A program made the position numbers and the translations under genes. From UBA940 sp031547885 (GTDB lineage Bacteria > Bacteroidota > Bacteroidia > Bacteroidales > Rikenellaceae): a DNA stretch of 64,000 bases. How positions within the stretch are numbered: the stretch's first letter is position 1; each line of letters opens with the position of its first letter. The stretch covers positions 22,048-86,047 of the forward strand of contig JAVBRO010000006.1 in NCBI GenBank assembly GCA_031547885.1. The letters are read 5' to 3'. Positions 35,368 through 43,007 of this stretch are shown here, one piece after another. The notes under the pieces are model-generated. The model searched no databases. It saw nothing but the letters and a program-made list of their open reading frames with translations, and had not been told where the DNA came from.

Positions 35368-35406
35368 TATCTCGGATAAAATGTTGTATAAAAAGAGTGG
35401 GTTACA

Positions 35407-35480
35407 GGCGGACAAGGCGGAAGGAGCGGAGTGTACTATGCGTACATGAGCATCCTAGCGGCGAAGTCCAACACCAAAAC
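35407..35480. other. Palindrome-centred intergenic element after yajC
   Basis: Centre TGTACTATGCGTACA (35432-35446) is a near-perfect palindrome flanked by GGACAAGGCGGAAGGAGCGG on one side and GAGCATCCTAGCGGCGAAG on the other. It lies between yajC and its terminator and codes for nothing apparent. Confidence 0.4.
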
Positions 35481-35498
35481 CGCCTTTTTAGGCAGCTT

Positions 35499-35837
35499 TT
35501 ATTTCTGTTCCGGGGCGCGCATGATCATGCCCTTGTCGACCTCGATATCGACGTCCTTGCTGATCTGCAGAACGATGGTAGTAGCTTTAACCTCCTTGAT
35601 GACACCGTGGATACCGCCGGCCGTAACTACCCTGTTGCCCTTTTCGAGCGCGTTGCGGAAGTTGGCGAGTTCTTTCTGCTGTTTCTGCTGCGGACGGATC
35701 ATGAAAAGCCACATCACGACGAAGATCAGGACCATCATCAGGATCATGCCCACGCTGGAGTTCATACCGAAAAGCCCTTTAGCCTGTCCGCCTTCGGCAG
35801 CCGCACCCTGTAACATTATTACCAATGGAGTAAACAT
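35499..35837 (-). CDS. yajC: Preprotein translocase subunit YajC
   Basis: 112 residues. One membrane helix (MNSSVGMILMMVLIFVVMWLF region) followed by the family motif MIRPQQKQQKE and GNRVVTAGGIHGVI. YajC joins SecDF in the inner membrane and supports Sec export. Third gene of the nusB, DUF1573, yajC order that is conserved in Bacteroidetes. Confidence 0.92.
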   Translation of the reverse strand: MFTPLVIMLQGAAAEGGQAKGLFGMNSSVGMILMMVLIFVVMWLFMIRPQQKQQKELANFRNALEKGNRVVTAGGIHGVIKEVKATTIVLQISKDVDIEVDKGMIMRAPEQK

Positions 35838-35902
35838 AATTTTTTATCTTTTATAGTTAGAATTATCGACGCAACTTACAAATATATCAATTTTTTTCAG
35901 CT

Positions 35903-36334
35903 TTACAAAAAGTCGTCGTTCTCGACCTGCGCCTGCACGAACAGTTGGAAAGCCTTCGGCCCTGCCGAGGTGCGTATATCGATCGCTTTCATCTGCATAC
36001 CCCACATTCCGCGGCTGTCGAACCGGAACGAAAATTTCCCTTTTCCGCCGGGCGGGATCGGCTTGTGTTCGAAATCGACCGAGGTACATCCGCACGATGT
36101 CTCGACTTTGATGATAACGAGCGGGACCTCTCCGGTATTGCGCAGCCAGGCGTCGTACTGCACGATCTCTCCCGCGCGCAGTTTCCCTATCCAAACGGTC
36201 GTGTCGGCCCTTTCGCTGAGGATTCCGGGCGATATGTCGAAAACGGCGTTCTCGCCGCCCGCCGTTTTAGTTGCCTGCGGCCCGCCGCAGGCAGTCGCAA
36301 AAAAGAGAAGTATAAAAAGAATTACCCTTTTCAT
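35903..36334 (-). CDS. DUF1573 lipoprotein
   Basis: 143 residues. Lipobox FFATAC (Cys16). The body has the Ig-like DUF1573 pattern: FDISPGILSE, WLRNTGEVPLVIIKVETSCGCTSVDF and IPPGGKGKFSFRFDS. The SCGC pair is a family hallmark. Function unknown, but its constant place between nusB and yajC suggests co-expression with export functions. The next gene, yajC, starts 65 bp downstream. Confidence 0.85.
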   Translation of the reverse strand: MKRVILFILLFFATACGGPQATKTAGGENAVFDISPGILSERADTTVWIGKLRAGEIVQYDAWLRNTGEVPLVIIKVETSCGCTSVDFEHKPIPPGGKGKFSFRFDSRGMWGMQMKAIDIRTSAGPKAFQLFVQAQVENDDFL

Positions 36335-36350
36335 TCTTGCCGCTTTTTCA

Positions 36351-36377
36351 ACTCGTAATTCGTAATTTTTAATTCGT
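36351..36377. repeat. Heptamer array (AATTCGT, about 4 units with one variant)
   Basis: Between nusB stop and DUF1573 start; units include actcgta and aattttt variants. Confidence 0.65.
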
Positions 36378-36379
36378 AA

Positions 36380-37321
36380 TTAAACAAGTCCCCTGCCTTG
36401 TTTGTCGATGCGTCCTTCTTCGGCCAGCGCCTCGGCCACCTTGTCGAGGATGCCGTTGATGAAGAGGTTGCTGCCCGGGGTGCTGTAATATTTCGCTATC
36501 TCGATATATTCGTCCAGCGTCACCTTGACCGGGATCTCGGAGAAAGTGGTCAGTTCGGCGATGGCGGTGGTCATGATCAGGTTGTCCATGAATGCGATGC
36601 GCTCGACGTCCCAGTTCTGCGTGAATTTCTCGACGTACCGCAGGTTCTCTTCGAAGCCATCCACGGCCTCGACGAAGAGGCGGTCTGCGAATTCGGGGTC
36701 GTCAAGGCTTTTGAACTCGTCCAGCACGGGAATATCGCACTGCGCCGCACGCACTTTTTCGAGCGTCTTGACCACCATGACGAGCGCAAAACCCAGGTCG
36801 TCGTTCCACAGGATGGACTGTTCCTCGAGCACCGATTCCAGGAGTTCGCTCTCTTCGAGTTCGGGCGACGAGTAGAAATCGCGCACAAACTCCGTATCCT
36901 CTTTGAGGTTTCCCTGCGGCGAGTCCATATACTTTTTGTAGTAACTGCTGCCGACCATCTGGTTGTAGAGTTCCTTAATGAGTTCGGGATAGTTCGACCA
37001 TCCGAGCGACTTCTTCTTGAGATATGCGATCACTGCGTCGCTCTCCTCGATGCGCTGTATTAGTTCGTTTTCGACGAATTTCAGGTTCGGATTTTTCTCT
37101 TCGGGGGTGGGCAGATGCTTGCGGCGTCCTATTTCGATGCGTTCCTCGGCATACCGCCTCACCTCGACGATGAGCCACAGCATCTGGAAATAGAGGTCGT
37201 AGGCCTTGTCGATCGAGAAGCGCAGGTTCTTCCGCGACACCTTCACGGAGTCCCCCTCCGCCTGGAAATGGGCGTAAAGCGCCTTTATAACCTTAATCCT
37301 CAACAACCTGCGGCTCAGCAT
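36380..37321 (-). CDS. nusB: Transcription antitermination protein NusB (long Bacteroidetes form)
   Basis: 313 residues, roughly twice the length of E. coli NusB. The start MLSRRLLRIKVIKALYAHFQ and the C-terminal NusB-fold helices (WDVERIAFMDNLIMTTAIAEL, FINGILDKVAEALAEEGR; shown in parts) are clear; the extra helical middle is typical for Bacteroidetes. NusB binds boxA RNA with NusE for rRNA antitermination. First gene of the operon, with a TACCTTTG box 28 bp upstream. Confidence 0.92.
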   Translation of the reverse strand: MLSRRLLRIKVIKALYAHFQAEGDSVKVSRKNLRFSIDKAYDLYFQMLWLIVEVRRYAEERIEIGRRKHLPTPEEKNPNLKFVENELIQRIEESDAVIAYLKKKSLGWSNYPELIKELYNQMVGSSYYKKYMDSPQGNLKEDTEFVRDFYSSPELEESELLESVLEEQSILWNDDLGFALVMVVKTLEKVRAAQCDIPVLDEFKSLDDPEFADRLFVEAVDGFEENLRYVEKFTQNWDVERIAFMDNLIMTTAIAELTTFSEIPVKVTLDEYIEIAKYYSTPGSNLFINGILDKVAEALAEEGRIDKQGRGLV

Positions 37322-37348
37322 AACATCATTTTCTTAAAGATACGGCGA

Positions 37349-37356
37349 CAAAGGTA
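37349..37356 (-). promoter_or_regulatory. Promoter -7 box (TACCTTTG) of nusB operon
   Basis: Minus-strand TAnnTTTG match 28 bp before the nusB ATG. Confidence 0.6.
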
Positions 37357-37359
37357 ATG

Positions 37360-37387
37360 AATTACGAATTACGAATTACGAATTACG
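37360..37387. repeat. Heptamer array, 4 perfect units of AATTACG
   Basis: Lies between the divergent promoters of nusB and the flavoprotein gene. Confidence 0.85.
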
Positions 37388-37410
37388 AATTAAAAATCTC
37401 CTTTTATTGA

Positions 37411-37418
37411 TATCTTTG
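37411..37418 (+). promoter_or_regulatory. Promoter -7 box (TATCTTTG) of flavoprotein gene
   Basis: TAnnTTTG match ending 8 bp before the ATG at 37427; near-leaderless. Confidence 0.6.
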
Positions 37419-37426
37419 TGGCTTAA

Positions 37427-38725
37427 ATGACGATACCCCGAATGGAAGAGATACAGGATAAAACGCCCGAGGAAAAAGTTTACGACCTCGTTGTGATAGG
37501 CGGCGGCGCGGCCGGACTGATGGCTGCAGGAACGGCCGCGCGCGACGGAAAGTCGGTGCTGCTCATCGAGAAGATGGAAAAGACGGCACGAAAAATAAAC
37601 ATTACGGGTAAAGGACGGTGTAATCTGACCAACAAGTGCGAACCCGAAGAGTTCCTCGCGAAAGTGCGGGCGAACGCCGATTTTTTCGCTCCGTCGCTCC
37701 GGTTCTTCGGCATCAACGCGACGTGCAGTTTCTTCCAGAAACAGGGCGTTAAACTCGATGTCGAACAGGGCCAGCGCGTTTTCCCGAAGAGCGGCAAGGC
37801 CTACGAGATATCCGACGCGCTGCGTTGGTGGTGTCACGACAACGGCGTGGTGGTGATGCTCAATACCAAAGTTGAAGAAATTCTGGCCGCCGGGGGGCGC
37901 GTCTACGGCGTCACGTACACCAACAAGCGCGGTTTCCGCCGCAAAGCCGAGGCCCGCAACGTGTTGCTGACAACCGGCGGAGCATCATATCCCGCGACCG
38001 GGTCGACCGGCGACGGCTACAAACTGGCGCACGCGCTTGGACACCATATAGTTCCCGTTCGTCCATCACTGGTGGCGCTGAAAAGCACCCATCCTAAGAT
38101 GGCCGACCTGGACGGACTGAGGCTCAAAAACATAAAAGCGGAGCTCGTCGTGGACGGAAAGATCGAGGCGGACGAATTCGGCGAGATCGAGTTTTCGCGC
38201 CGGGGCCTGGAAGGGCCGGTCGTCCTGCGAATGAGCCGCACGGCCGTCGACGCGCTGATCGACGAAAAGCGCGTCGAGGTGCTGTTAGACCTGAAGCCGC
38301 CGCTCACCGAAGAAATACTCCGCGGACGCATCGCCCGCGAGAGCGAACAGCTTCAACCTCAGGCTTTCGCGATCGAACTTCTGCGCAAGATGCTGCCGCG
38401 CAACCTCGTCTATTTTGTCGCCGACCAGGCAGGACTCCATCCGAAAACCTTCGTGAGCCGCCTGACGGACGATGAAATCGGGCGCATTATAGCCGCCATG
38501 AAGCGCATCGTGTTCCCTGTGTCGGATTACGGCCCTTTCGAAGAGGCCGTGGTGACGGCCGGAGGTGTCGACGTGGCGGAAGTCGATGCCGAAACCCTGC
38601 AGTCGAAACTGGTCAAAGGGCTTTATTTCGCGGGCGAGGTGCTCGACCTCGACGCCGACACGGGCGGCTACAACCTGCAGATCGCCTTCTCGACCGGACG
38701 GCTGGCGTCTCAGTTGAAAAAGTGA
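37427..38725 (+). CDS. FAD-dependent oxidoreductase (HI0933/YhiN family)
   Basis: 432 residues; ATG 37442 (five codons later) is also possible. FAD-binding motif VVIGGGAAGLMAAGTAA at about 22-38, family motifs KINITGKGRCNLTN and VLLTTGGASYPATGSTGDGY, and the C-terminal GLYFAGEVLDLDADTGGYN. This family is widespread and soluble; its substrate is not known. Monocistronic. Confidence 0.9.
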   Translation: MTIPRMEEIQDKTPEEKVYDLVVIGGGAAGLMAAGTAARDGKSVLLIEKMEKTARKINITGKGRCNLTNKCEPEEFLAKVRANADFFAPSLRFFGINATCSFFQKQGVKLDVEQGQRVFPKSGKAYEISDALRWWCHDNGVVVMLNTKVEEILAAGGRVYGVTYTNKRGFRRKAEARNVLLTTGGASYPATGSTGDGYKLAHALGHHIVPVRPSLVALKSTHPKMADLDGLRLKNIKAELVVDGKIEADEFGEIEFSRRGLEGPVVLRMSRTAVDALIDEKRVEVLLDLKPPLTEEILRGRIARESEQLQPQAFAIELLRKMLPRNLVYFVADQAGLHPKTFVSRLTDDEIGRIIAAMKRIVFPVSDYGPFEEAVVTAGGVDVAEVDAETLQSKLVKGLYFAGEVLDLDADTGGYNLQIAFSTGRLASQLKK

Positions 38726-38740
38726 AGAGCGCCAAGAAAT

Positions 38741-38921
38741 GTCATTCCGAGCGAGTGCGATGTAATACCTTTACCCGAAATGAGAGGTGCTATCGCACGA
38801 CGAGGAAACTACAACATAATTTACATGGCCAAAGCGGACTCAATACAAGGTAGATCCCTCGTCGGCAGATAGAAACTCTTACTCAAAGTCATCTCATTTG
38901 ATCTGCCTCGCTCGGGATGAC
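38741..38921. repeat. Cloverleaf intergenic repeat, copy F
   Basis: Outer arm GTCATTCCGAGCGAG with CTCGCTCGGGATGAC; left arm GTGCGAT with ATCGCAC; central arm GACGAGGAAACTAC with GTAGATCCCTCGTC; right arm GGCAGAT with ATCTGCC. Directly behind the flavoprotein stop. Confidence 0.9.
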
Positions 38922-38975
38922 ATTTAAGTCGCCGACGCGGAAGAGTGGCAAAAGCGGATGGATTGAAAAAATAAA

Positions 38976-39506
38976 ATGAAGAAAAAGAGAAACATAAAGG
39001 GCAAAATAGCCCGTGCGGCGGTCTATTCGCGGACGCTGGCGCACGTCAGACACTATCGCGGCGCGCGGGTGCATTCGCCTTTCGTCTACGGAGTGATTCG
39101 CAACGCCATCATGAAGCACACTCCGGAAGACGACCACGCCCTCTTCGACCAATTGCGCGGGCGAGGCTTCTCGAAACGGCGCGCGGCTCAGTTGCAGAAC
39201 CTCTACACATTCCACAGCTACACTTCGGCCCCGTTCGCCGAGAAGGGCGGAGCGCCGCCTGTGCCCGATGCCGGAACGCTCTGCTTCGTGATGCCGTCGC
39301 TCACCGCCGAAGATACGCTCGATCTTGTGGAAAGAGCGGAAGGAACCGGATGCACGCTCTGCATCATCTCGCCGTACGACAGCCGCAAACGCCACCGCAT
39401 GGCGCAGAGGCTCGTCGCGTCGCACCGCCACACCAGCGTCGACAACCGCGGCTTCCTGCTCCTGTTCTTCAACGAAAGGCTGCCAAAACAGCATTTCAAA
39501 CTATAA
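38976..39506 (+). CDS. Conserved hypothetical protein
   Basis: 176 residues, strongly basic at both ends. The N-terminal RGARVHSPFVYGVIRN is like the start of a Bacteroidetes group of SAM-dependent methyltransferases (HSPFVY), but no SAM-binding glycine motif follows; instead there is a Rossmann-like TLCFVMPSL and CTLCIISPYDSRKRHRM. It may be a shortened or diverged relative without that activity. 42 bp before the cobalamin adenosyltransferase gene, probably one transcript. Confidence 0.55.
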   Translation: MKKKRNIKGKIARAAVYSRTLAHVRHYRGARVHSPFVYGVIRNAIMKHTPEDDHALFDQLRGRGFSKRRAAQLQNLYTFHSYTSAPFAEKGGAPPVPDAGTLCFVMPSLTAEDTLDLVERAEGTGCTLCIISPYDSRKRHRMAQRLVASHRHTSVDNRGFLLLFFNERLPKQHFKL

Positions 39507-39548
39507 CCGGATTTTCCGGCAGCATATTTGCATTAACGCGACGACAAT

Positions 39549-40100
39549 ATGAAAGTGTACACGAAAACAGGCGACAAAGGCGACACTTCACTGATAGGCG
39601 GCGAACGTGTGCCCAAATGCGACAAACGTGTCGAGGCCTACGGGACTATTGACGAACTGTCGGCCCACCTGGCCATGCTCGGGGACCTGATGCGCGAGAA
39701 CGGCAATTTCCCGGAGATCACGGAATGGCTCGGGGATATTCAGGGCGACCTGATGCAGGTCGAAGCGATGCTGGCTGTCGGCAAGGGGGGAGAAGAGAAG
39801 ATCGCAAAACTGCCGGAAGTTTCAGTGGCAAGGCTCGAAAGGCAGATCGACCGGATATCGGAAGGACTCGCCCCTGTTACCGGATTTGTTATCCCCGGCG
39901 GGCATCCAATTGTGTCACAGAGTCATATCTGTCGTACCGTGTGCCGCCGCGCCGAACGGGCAACGGTCGCAATACCGGCCGAATGCACCGTTTCACCTGT
40001 GGCGGCGGAGTACCTCAACCGGCTTTCCGACTGGCTTTATGTGGTTGGAAGAAAGGCTGTTGACATTTTATCGGTGAAAGAACGCTGTTGGACCCCCTGA
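39549..40100 (+). CDS. ATP:cob(I)alamin adenosyltransferase (PduO type)
   Basis: 183 residues. ATP-binding N-terminus KVYTKTGDKGDTSLIGGERV, then YGTIDELSAHLAMLG and the helix RTVCRRAERATVA, and final YLNRLSDWLYVVGRKA. It attaches the adenosyl group of ATP to cob(I)alamin, forming the coenzyme needed, for example, by methylmalonyl-CoA mutase in propionate formation. Cytoplasmic trimer in relatives. Confidence 0.92.
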   Translation: MKVYTKTGDKGDTSLIGGERVPKCDKRVEAYGTIDELSAHLAMLGDLMRENGNFPEITEWLGDIQGDLMQVEAMLAVGKGGEEKIAKLPEVSVARLERQIDRISEGLAPVTGFVIPGGHPIVSQSHICRTVCRRAERATVAIPAECTVSPVAAEYLNRLSDWLYVVGRKAVDILSVKERCWTP

Positions 40101-40127
40101 AATGTTTTGAAATATCATTTTAATTTT

Positions 40128-40135
40128 TATTTTTG
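40128..40135 (+). promoter_or_regulatory. Promoter -7 box (TATTTTTG) of DUF2795 gene
   Basis: TAnnTTTG match about 65 bp before ATG 40199. Confidence 0.55.
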
Positions 40136-40198
40136 CACTCTGATACGGCGGGGCATGCCTGCTGAAAATGTGAAAAATAACAAAAAACACGATAAGAA

Positions 40199-40420
40199 AT
40201 GTACTGGACGCTTGAATTGGCCTCGAAACTCGAAGACGCTCCGTGGCCGGCGACTAAGGAGGAACTGATCGATTACGCCGTCCGTTCAGGCGCTCCGCTC
40301 GAGGTGATCGAGAATCTGGAGGAGATAGAGGACGAGGGCGATATCTATGAGAGCATAGAGGACATCTGGCCCGACTACCCGAGCAAAGACGATTTTTTCT
40401 TCAACGAGGAGGAATATTGA
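40199..40420 (+). CDS. DUF2795 protein
   Basis: 73 residues, very acidic. MYWTLELASKLEDAPWPATKEELIDYAVRSGAPLEV in parts shows the DUF2795 helical fold, and the tail EDIWPDYPSKDDFFFNEEEY is the form common in Bacteroidetes. Function unknown. Monocistronic with a strong terminator. Confidence 0.8.
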   Translation: MYWTLELASKLEDAPWPATKEELIDYAVRSGAPLEVIENLEEIEDEGDIYESIEDIWPDYPSKDDFFFNEEEY

Positions 40421-40478
40421 TCCAAAAAAATCCATAAAGTCCATAAAATGAACGGCTAAACGATTTCTTTACCATTTT

Positions 40479-40519
40479 AACTTAAAGGCCCGCCTGTAAA
40501 ACAGGCGGGCCTTTAAGTT
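40479..40519. terminator. Very strong hairpin terminator after DUF2795 gene
   Basis: 19-bp perfect inverted repeat around an AAA loop (AACTTAAAGGCCCGCCTGT and complement). A run of A precedes and TT follows on each side. Confidence 0.85.
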
Positions 40520-40697
40520 AAGCTAAACGGGTAGATTCCCCGGAATTTGTTTCTATATGCCTAAAATTATTCCGCCTGATGCTTCGCAGCAGAGCTGGAA
40601 GCGGTTTATCGATCATAAAAGTCCTATAATAAAAATGCTTCTCTAAACTCCCGGTATTTTAGCGGGTTAAATATTTTTTATTACAGATTTATTGTTT

Positions 40698-40705
40698 TAT
40701 ATTTG
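40698..40705 (+). promoter_or_regulatory. Promoter -7 box (TATATTTG)
   Basis: TAnnTTTG match about 260 bp before the TULIP-like ORF; the only clear box in this gap. Confidence 0.45.
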
Positions 40706-40721
40706 TAGAAAAGAGACATTT

Positions 40722-40764
40722 AGAGTCTGTCTAGATTTTATTCAATAAATTTTAGACAGGCTCT
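40722..40764. repeat. Inverted repeat AGAGTCTGTCTA / TAGACAGGCTCT
   Basis: 11 of 12 positions pair around a loop of about 19 nt. Either a hairpin in the leader or a small palindromic remnant. Confidence 0.5.
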
Positions 40765-40795
40765 TAGCATCAGGCGTAAACAATATTGCAAATAC

Positions 40796-40958
40796 GGACT
40801 TGGAGCAGACAGTAGTGAAAACTTAACGGCGCGTCTCTATTGAACGCGGAATATTGAAGATTTGAGAAACCGCTTTAAAATCTATCCGTATAATCCGGAT
40901 CGGTAAGGAAGTATCAGATGTAATGATATCGAACCTCTCTCTCCAAGTCCCTTTTTTT
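40796..40958 (+). ncRNA. Candidate structured RNA upstream of the TULIP-like gene
   Basis: A 10-bp perfect long-range stem, GGACTTGGAG (40796-40805) with CTCCAAGTCC (40941-40950), continues inward through AGA/TCT and is followed by seven T. Inside, three small hairpins can form: CGCGT/ACGCG, ATCCG/CGGAT and GTATCA/TGATAT. The result is a multi-branch RNA of about 155 nt ending like a terminator, 8 nt before the next start codon. It could be an independent small RNA, or a leader that controls read-through into the following gene. I do not recognise a known RNA class. Confidence 0.4.
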
Positions 40959-40966
40959 GAAAAGCT

Positions 40967-42940
40967 ATGTCAGAGCATGCAGGTTTCGCAGCGGTTATCG
41001 GCATTCGCCAGAATCTCATCACTCTTCTTCTGAGCGACTTTCCCAAGGAAATCAAAACATCCGCGTCGGACGACGGTCCGTCGCTCGATTTGTTTTGCGA
41101 TCCCCCAAAAGCTTATTTCGATAAAAAATTTAAGCGGTCCTTAATCATCCGCCTGCGTGGCTGGGGTAAGATATCAGTCGACGCTCTTCCGCTAATAGGC
41201 AGCATGTCGTGCGAGGCCGAAGTGCATATGACAGTCAATGTCCCGATTAAGATTGAGGTCAATGGCAGAAAAGTGGTCATAGGGCTCGATATTCCCAAAC
41301 TTGAAGTGACCGAGGCGGTGGCCGCGATATTTCAGGGACGAAAAGTGGATGCCATACTTAACGAATATCTGAAAACGCCCAAGGCGAGAGGTAAGCTTGC
41401 GGATACCATACGCGGCAAAATACCCGAGGATTTTTTAACCCGGCTCGACCACCTGTACACTCAGGATATCAGTTTCCTTGACCCGTTTGTCAACCACCTT
41501 ATAAAGAATGGCGGAAGGATCGAGTATTTAACCACATTCAGGGCGTTGGATGGATTACTGAATATTGGGATAGACCTGCGCGAGGCGTACGGAAAAAACT
41601 CCGCAGGTGAATACAAATACAGAGTGATCACCGACGGCCGGCCTGAGGAATTTACGGATATCAACAAGGGTCTGTATATCGCTGCCGGGGTCAATACAGG
41701 TGTTATCGCCCCCATGCTCCGGGAGATGCTTTTGGATGGATATAGCAGCGAATATTTTAACATACAAAGTATCCGCAAACTGATAGCAGACAACGGCGCG
41801 GAACTGGACAGTTTCGATCTAACTATTCAGACTGGGAGATTGCACGTTGATATAAAAGCCGATCACAGCAAGGGGTCTGTTCATATCTGGCTCGACGTTG
41901 TCCCGCAGATATTGCAACACACCGAAAGGGTCCTCGAAGACGGGAGATGGAAAACTATTCCCGGGAAAGTGGAACTTACATTCATATCGGAGAATGTCAA
42001 TGTGGATATTGAAAAAAAATGGTGGGTCAAATTACTGCCCATATTCGGCACTTTTTTCGGGGGAATATTCGGGATAATATTCGTGAAATCGAGTATCGAC
42101 AATTTGGTGAACGGCATATCCAAAAAGATTTATTCAGAAGCGGATCAGGACTTTACAGTATATGGACTCGATCAAAAGGTTATGGGCGCCATAAAGCGTT
42201 TTGAGATCCAGCCTGATATAATAAATATCGGCATTTCTGTCAGCAGCCAGACGGTCTTTCCGCATTTCAGGACCAGCCACTACCATAAGGATATAGCTGA
42301 ATGGATGCGCAAACCTTCGGCTGAAATGTCCGTAGTCATACCGCCGAGGTTTACAGGCGATCCGTATCTTCATGTCGTATGGGAAGTGCGGTTTGCCGGC
42401 AGCGGCAAGTTGATCAGGGTTCAGGATTTATGCAGCGACAAGGCAAAGTGCGATAAGGTGACGATCACAAGCAAGGATATCCCTGCAGACAAAGTAGCGG
42501 ACCTAAAGATCGGCTGCCGGATATTCCGCAAGTTGGGAAATAGTACGGAACCATTTTTTAATGGGGAGAGAGATCTCGAATTTTACGACAGGGTAGACCG
42601 CACATATCGTTTCGTCAGGTGGAATCATTACGTAAGGTATTACGATATCAAGAAAGGGCAGCATCCCAATCAGATTGCGAACTGCACCATTAAATACCGC
42701 CGCTCGAAGATACATCGCACCGACATGGTGGGACGCTGCGCGATGGTTTCGCAAATGAGTGTTGCACAGCCCCCGGGGGCGCAAAAAATGCCTCGTTACG
42801 TCGAGCCGAAGGCTGAATATACGAACCGCCTGCCATGTTCCGAAAAGGACCTCCACAAATACCGCAAAATATTGTGCGACTACTGTTTCTTCGGCACCCC
42901 GCAAAGTGATACGCCCAAACCGCTGCTCCCGGAGCCGTGA
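40967..42940 (+). CDS. Large protein with two TULIP-like (lipid-binding) halves
   Basis: 657 residues, no signal peptide, no enzyme motif. Two similar halves are visible: each begins with a glycine-containing helix (GFAAVIGIRQNLITLLLSDF at about 6-25; INKGLYIAAGVNTGVIAPML at about 231-250) and continues with long amphipathic beta strands, the layout of TULIP lipid-binding proteins such as BPI or clostridial P47. A hydrophobic stretch LLPIFGTFFGGIFGIIFVKS (about 357-376) could insert into a membrane. A C-terminal 230 residues with many cysteines and aromatics is unrecognised. TULIP is an inference from pattern. AT-richer than neighbours and preceded by a candidate RNA. Confidence 0.55.
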   Translation: MSEHAGFAAVIGIRQNLITLLLSDFPKEIKTSASDDGPSLDLFCDPPKAYFDKKFKRSLIIRLRGWGKISVDALPLIGSMSCEAEVHMTVNVPIKIEVNGRKVVIGLDIPKLEVTEAVAAIFQGRKVDAILNEYLKTPKARGKLADTIRGKIPEDFLTRLDHLYTQDISFLDPFVNHLIKNGGRIEYLTTFRALDGLLNIGIDLREAYGKNSAGEYKYRVITDGRPEEFTDINKGLYIAAGVNTGVIAPMLREMLLDGYSSEYFNIQSIRKLIADNGAELDSFDLTIQTGRLHVDIKADHSKGSVHIWLDVVPQILQHTERVLEDGRWKTIPGKVELTFISENVNVDIEKKWWVKLLPIFGTFFGGIFGIIFVKSSIDNLVNGISKKIYSEADQDFTVYGLDQKVMGAIKRFEIQPDIINIGISVSSQTVFPHFRTSHYHKDIAEWMRKPSAEMSVVIPPRFTGDPYLHVVWEVRFAGSGKLIRVQDLCSDKAKCDKVTITSKDIPADKVADLKIGCRIFRKLGNSTEPFFNGERDLEFYDRVDRTYRFVRWNHYVRYYDIKKGQHPNQIANCTIKYRRSKIHRTDMVGRCAMVSQMSVAQPPGAQKMPRYVEPKAEYTNRLPCSEKDLHKYRKILCDYCFFGTPQSDTPKPLLPEP

Positions 42941-43007
42941 TTCGCGCTTTCCGTTACGGTGATTTATAACAATCCTTATCTGCTGTTTATTTCAGGCTAT
43001 CCATACC

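Noticed and set aside
35397..35856. Plus-strand frames across the yajC region
   Set aside because: They run over the palindromic element and antisense to yajC; no promoter or family supports them.
38976..39506. Calling this gene a methyltransferase
   Set aside because: Only the HSPFVY start resembles such enzymes; the SAM-binding glycine motif is missing.
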